From assembly GCA_029339505.1 (NCBI GenBank), contig JAQISU010000114.1, positions 3,105,001 through 3,169,000 of the forward strand: a stretch of DNA of 64,000 bases, written 5' to 3'. Position numbers and translations under genes: made by a program. Below, in pieces: positions 49,892 through 64,000 of the stretch. Source of the DNA: Unio delphinus. Taxonomy: Eukaryota > Mollusca > Bivalvia > Unionida > Unionidae. The notes beneath the pieces are model-generated. The model saw only the letters and a program-made list of their open reading frames with translations. It had not been told where the DNA came from and ran no database searches. Each line of letters starts with the position of its first letter. Position 1 is the stretch's first letter.

Positions 49892-50532
49892 CTGTAATGA
49901 GAAGACAAAACATCTATTTCCTTTGTCGGTACGGAACTGACCTGACCCTTAAATGCGTGGTCTTTTATATGCATCCTGTGTCAGGTTAACGTACCCTTGG
50001 AAATAGATGTTTATTCTCTCATCAAGTAAAAGTCAGTTTTTCCTGGTCCAAACAAGCTTAATTTGACGTCATCTGACATAAGGTACAACTCAGATTTGTA
50101 GTTCGTTTGGCATTAGTTACGTCCGAACATGATAATCCCTAAATATTCTAAATCAGCAACATGTTTAATATATTAAGCCAGCAGCAATGTCCGTCAAACA
50201 TTAGATACTGTCCAACATTAGACATGAACCATTCTGCATTTACGTCAGTACGGAAGTTTGCTCTGTGTTTTACCGATAAAACTTTAGGGGCTGACTGACT
50301 TCAGTAAGATTTTTGCCAATGCCTGGTTTTACAAAATATATGTTTCACTGATAAGACTTAGAAGCTGACTGACTTTTGCTTTATAACCTATTTCCACTCA
50401 ATAATGTACATTCGTATAGCTAATGATTTAAGTTGCCAACGTTTTGCTATAAATGCATAAAACATTGCTTTAATAATACAATTTAAAGAAAATATCAATC
50501 TTATTAATTTTACTAAAAATACAATCCTAACA
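49892..50532. repeat. 640-bp direct repeat, copy 2
   Basis: Matches 46451-47091 with only a handful of base differences. Confidence 0.95.
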
Positions 50533-50855
50533 TTTCCATCATGACGTCTTCAACTGAATTCTCAAAATATTCCTCAAATTCCGGCATGATTCACAGCTTT
50601 TTCTATTTATCTTTATCCAAATAGGAAATGTATGCAGTTCGGGTGTATACGTGTCGCGATATTAGCTCACAATTTACAAGTATTGTTCTAGTAGTTTTTA
50701 CATGCCTTGTTATTGTATATCCTAAGTTGTGTATTAATCTATTATTTTCATTATTTTTACCACATTTTGGTAGCCAGTTGTTTCCTCATAGCCTTTCATT
50801 CGGTAGACTTCCGGACAGATTTGCTTATTACAAGTCATAGCTACAAAATAATGCA

Positions 50856-51105
50856 GGGACCCCGAGTGGCCGAGTGGTCTAAAGCGCTTTCCGTTACGGA
50901 TCGCTGCCATCTCGCCTCTGTCTGCGTGGGTTCGAGTCTCAGATTCGGCTAATGTAGTTAGTTAGGTGAGAAAGCTTGCCAGTAGCTTCTCGTGGGTCGG
51001 TGGTTCTTTCTGGGGGGTTTTATCGGCTTCTTCCTCCATCAGTAATACTGGCCGCCATGTATAGCATATCGTATGCTGAAAAATGGCGTTAAACACTAAA
51101 ACAAT
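50856..51105 (+). mobile_element. tRNA-headed SINE, copy 3
   Basis: Head GACCCCGAGTGGCCGAGTGG with box A, box B GGGTTCGAGTCTC, body with GAGAAAGCTTGCCAGTAGCT, and tail GCTGAAAAATGGCGTTAAAC followed by an A-rich stretch. It is not a functional tRNA gene: the anticodon arm and 3' acceptor stem are not intact. Confidence 0.88.
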
Positions 51106-52260
51106 AACAATAAAAACAACAACTAAATAATGCCAGAGGTTCTCCTTCTCAACAGCAACGGCCTTAGCAAACGCGTGGCCATATTTCGGTCATTTTGGTG
51201 GGGCATCCTGGATTTATGCGCGGGACCCCATGTGAGCATAGCATTTTAAAATAAACTTTTCAACAAGATTTATATGATATTGAACTTCAAATTTTCTTAC
51301 ATCGCTTTAAAATTACTTAAAAAATATATTTGTATAAATTATAAACGAGCGGGGCCATGTGAGATTGGGGCATGATTGAGCCAAATCGGTCCAATCCGCC
51401 TAAGATTAGTCCTGTTTCTCAAGTCCGAATAGAGGGTTTACATTGAAGGCAACATATATGGATGTGTAAGACTTCTAATAATCGATGGAACTCTGCAAAA
51501 CAGATGTTTTAAAACATTATTTGTTACGAAAACAATTAATAACAAAATTTTGCTTAAATAGTTAATCTTATGTACTCCTTGGACATCATTCTTCAGCTAG
51601 ACATGGTTTTGCAGTATTTGCTAGATTGGTCAGCTTATACGTTTGTCTACGCAGGATGGGGTGAGGTAGATGTGCCCAGTGATTATAATTAGATTGACCG
51701 AATACGACAGACACACATGGGTGCGCAGATACACCGGTTTGCAATGTACCTAACGTGTACAATTTCAATTGATCGCTGACCACTCATAACGAACTCTTGC
51801 TAAATAATGTTCTCTTTGGGGGGTAATAATAACTATCTTGAAAAGTAATTTATAGTGACGACCAACAGACGATACATGTAACTTTAAAGCGTCACTTTTG
51901 CATGTTATGATTATGAAACTACTTGATGTCTGCCCATTATGTTTTCGTTTTATGTTACCAACCATATAAAGGAAATTGTTGTTGTAATTACCTACTTTTT
52001 CGCGTAACTGACTATGTGAAGCGTTGGGTTTGTAATAAAGGCGAAGCAGGCGAGACATTACATAGAAAGAATCTCATGCTAGTTATTTCTTCGGACAAAT
52101 CTAAAAACAATCTAGCATTCTGAACGTGAAAGAGGAAAAAAAAATATATAATTTGGGTTAATTTCTTTGCATTTGGATCACTTCAATAACTATATTAAAC
52201 ACAGTTTGAACAGCATAGTCTTTTAGTGTTTTTCTCAAGTGCCAATGCTATTTTTACAAC
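51106..52260. other. Host non-coding stretch upstream of the F-BAR gene
   Basis: No gene supported. Confidence 0.5.
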
Positions 52261-52276
52261 AGTATGACGGCTGCTA

Positions 52277-52310
52277 GTCACGTGACCTCAATTATCACGT
52301 CATGACGTCA
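52277..52310 (+). promoter_or_regulatory. Palindromic E-box and CRE-like sites
   Basis: GTCACGTGAC (52277-52286) is an E-box of the form bound by USF, MITF or TFEB-type bHLH factors. TGACGTCA (52303-52310) is a perfect CRE/ATF site. They lie 95-128 bp before the first ATG of the F-BAR gene, a typical promoter distance. Confidence 0.45.
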
Positions 52311-52404
52311 CGTCGTCATAGTCATATCCTGCTGCTGTGCATTACACGCCGAACCTTTCACAGCGACTTTCTAGTGTTAACGCACAACTGTTTTATTCTG
52401 AAAT

Positions 52405-63715
<11,311 letters not shown>

Positions 63716-64000
63716 GTAATATTGTGTACGAAAGAATAATCAAACAACTTTACTTGAGCATTGATAATGACAGGTTTGTGAAGTGGTGGATGAGGATGTT
63801 TGTAAGAGTTGTAGGTGAAGTGAGCGGATAAAACTTTAGTCTCGGGGAGCTAGTGCTGCGTGAATATAAAAAACGAGATTAACTTTCACAGATTACCGGG
63901 TTTTTCTGCATTTAAATTGTATTTTAAAAATGATTGCCTTTATCATCATACAATAAAGTATTAGTTTTATCGGTATCGAGTGATAAAACATTTAGACGGC

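Noticed and set aside
46451..50532. Complete LTR retrotransposon
   Set aside because: No gag-pol, no primer-binding site after the first repeat, no target duplication, and sequence similarity continues beyond the supposed LTR start.
50856..50935. Functional tRNA gene
   Set aside because: The tRNA-like head continues into a SINE body shared with two other copies; the cloverleaf is incomplete.

Overview
The window is animal genomic DNA, most likely from a mollusc. The evidence is A+T-rich sequence, introns with GT/AG splice signals, decayed LINEs, tRNA-headed SINEs of types common in molluscs, a hAT-type MITE, and many long (AT)n, (GA)n, (CA)n and (TACA)n tracts. The species cannot be named from the sequence alone.

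The main feature is one nearly complete Polinton/Maverick (adintovirus-like) element at about 1772-17450. It has 248-249 bp terminal inverted repeats that look identical by eye and a 6-bp target duplication (TCAAGT). It carries a virus-like gene set. The virion module is on the minus strand at 2067-9616: fibre-like protein, small membrane protein, FFG-repeat protein, adenain-like protease, pX-like peptide, double jelly-roll major capsid protein, pVI-like basic protein and a coiled-coil protein. Next come three minus-strand accessory genes: an unknown, an HNH/NUMOD endonuclease and a Cys-rich zinc protein. The plus-strand replication locus follows at 11252-15050: an N-terminal repeat domain, family B polymerase, SF1 helicase and HNH nuclease. 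The right end holds a retroviral-type integrase and a zinc-ribbon/phospholipase A2 gene on the minus strand, and an A32/FtsK-like packaging ATPase on the plus strand.

The most unusual points lie in this element. The polymerase-helicase-HNH locus reads as one long fusion across two -1 frame changes. Two separate genes carry the same in-frame slippery heptamer A_AAA_AAC exactly at a domain junction. A near-palindromic TGAAA...TTTCA element recurs at structural-gene junctions. A 14-bp palindrome, AAACGCTAGCGTTT, occurs three times. A hairpin with a TATA-like loop sits in the only long internal intergenic gap. An in-frame TGA in the fibre-like gene, a non-slippery frame break in the polymerase and a local tandem duplication suggest that this copy has begun to decay.

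The rest, 17457-64000, is host sequence. From 17950 to 52200 I see only repeats and unassigned AT-rich DNA: four LINE fragments from two families, SINEs, a 472-bp hAT MITE inside a LINE, two nearly identical 640-bp direct repeats 2.8 kb apart, and several minisatellites. At 52405-63715 an 11-exon gene on the plus strand can be assembled with consistent intron phases. It encodes a divergent F-BAR protein resembling PACSIN/syndapin and runs off the right edge. Its upstream region has an E-box palindrome and a CRE-like palindrome.
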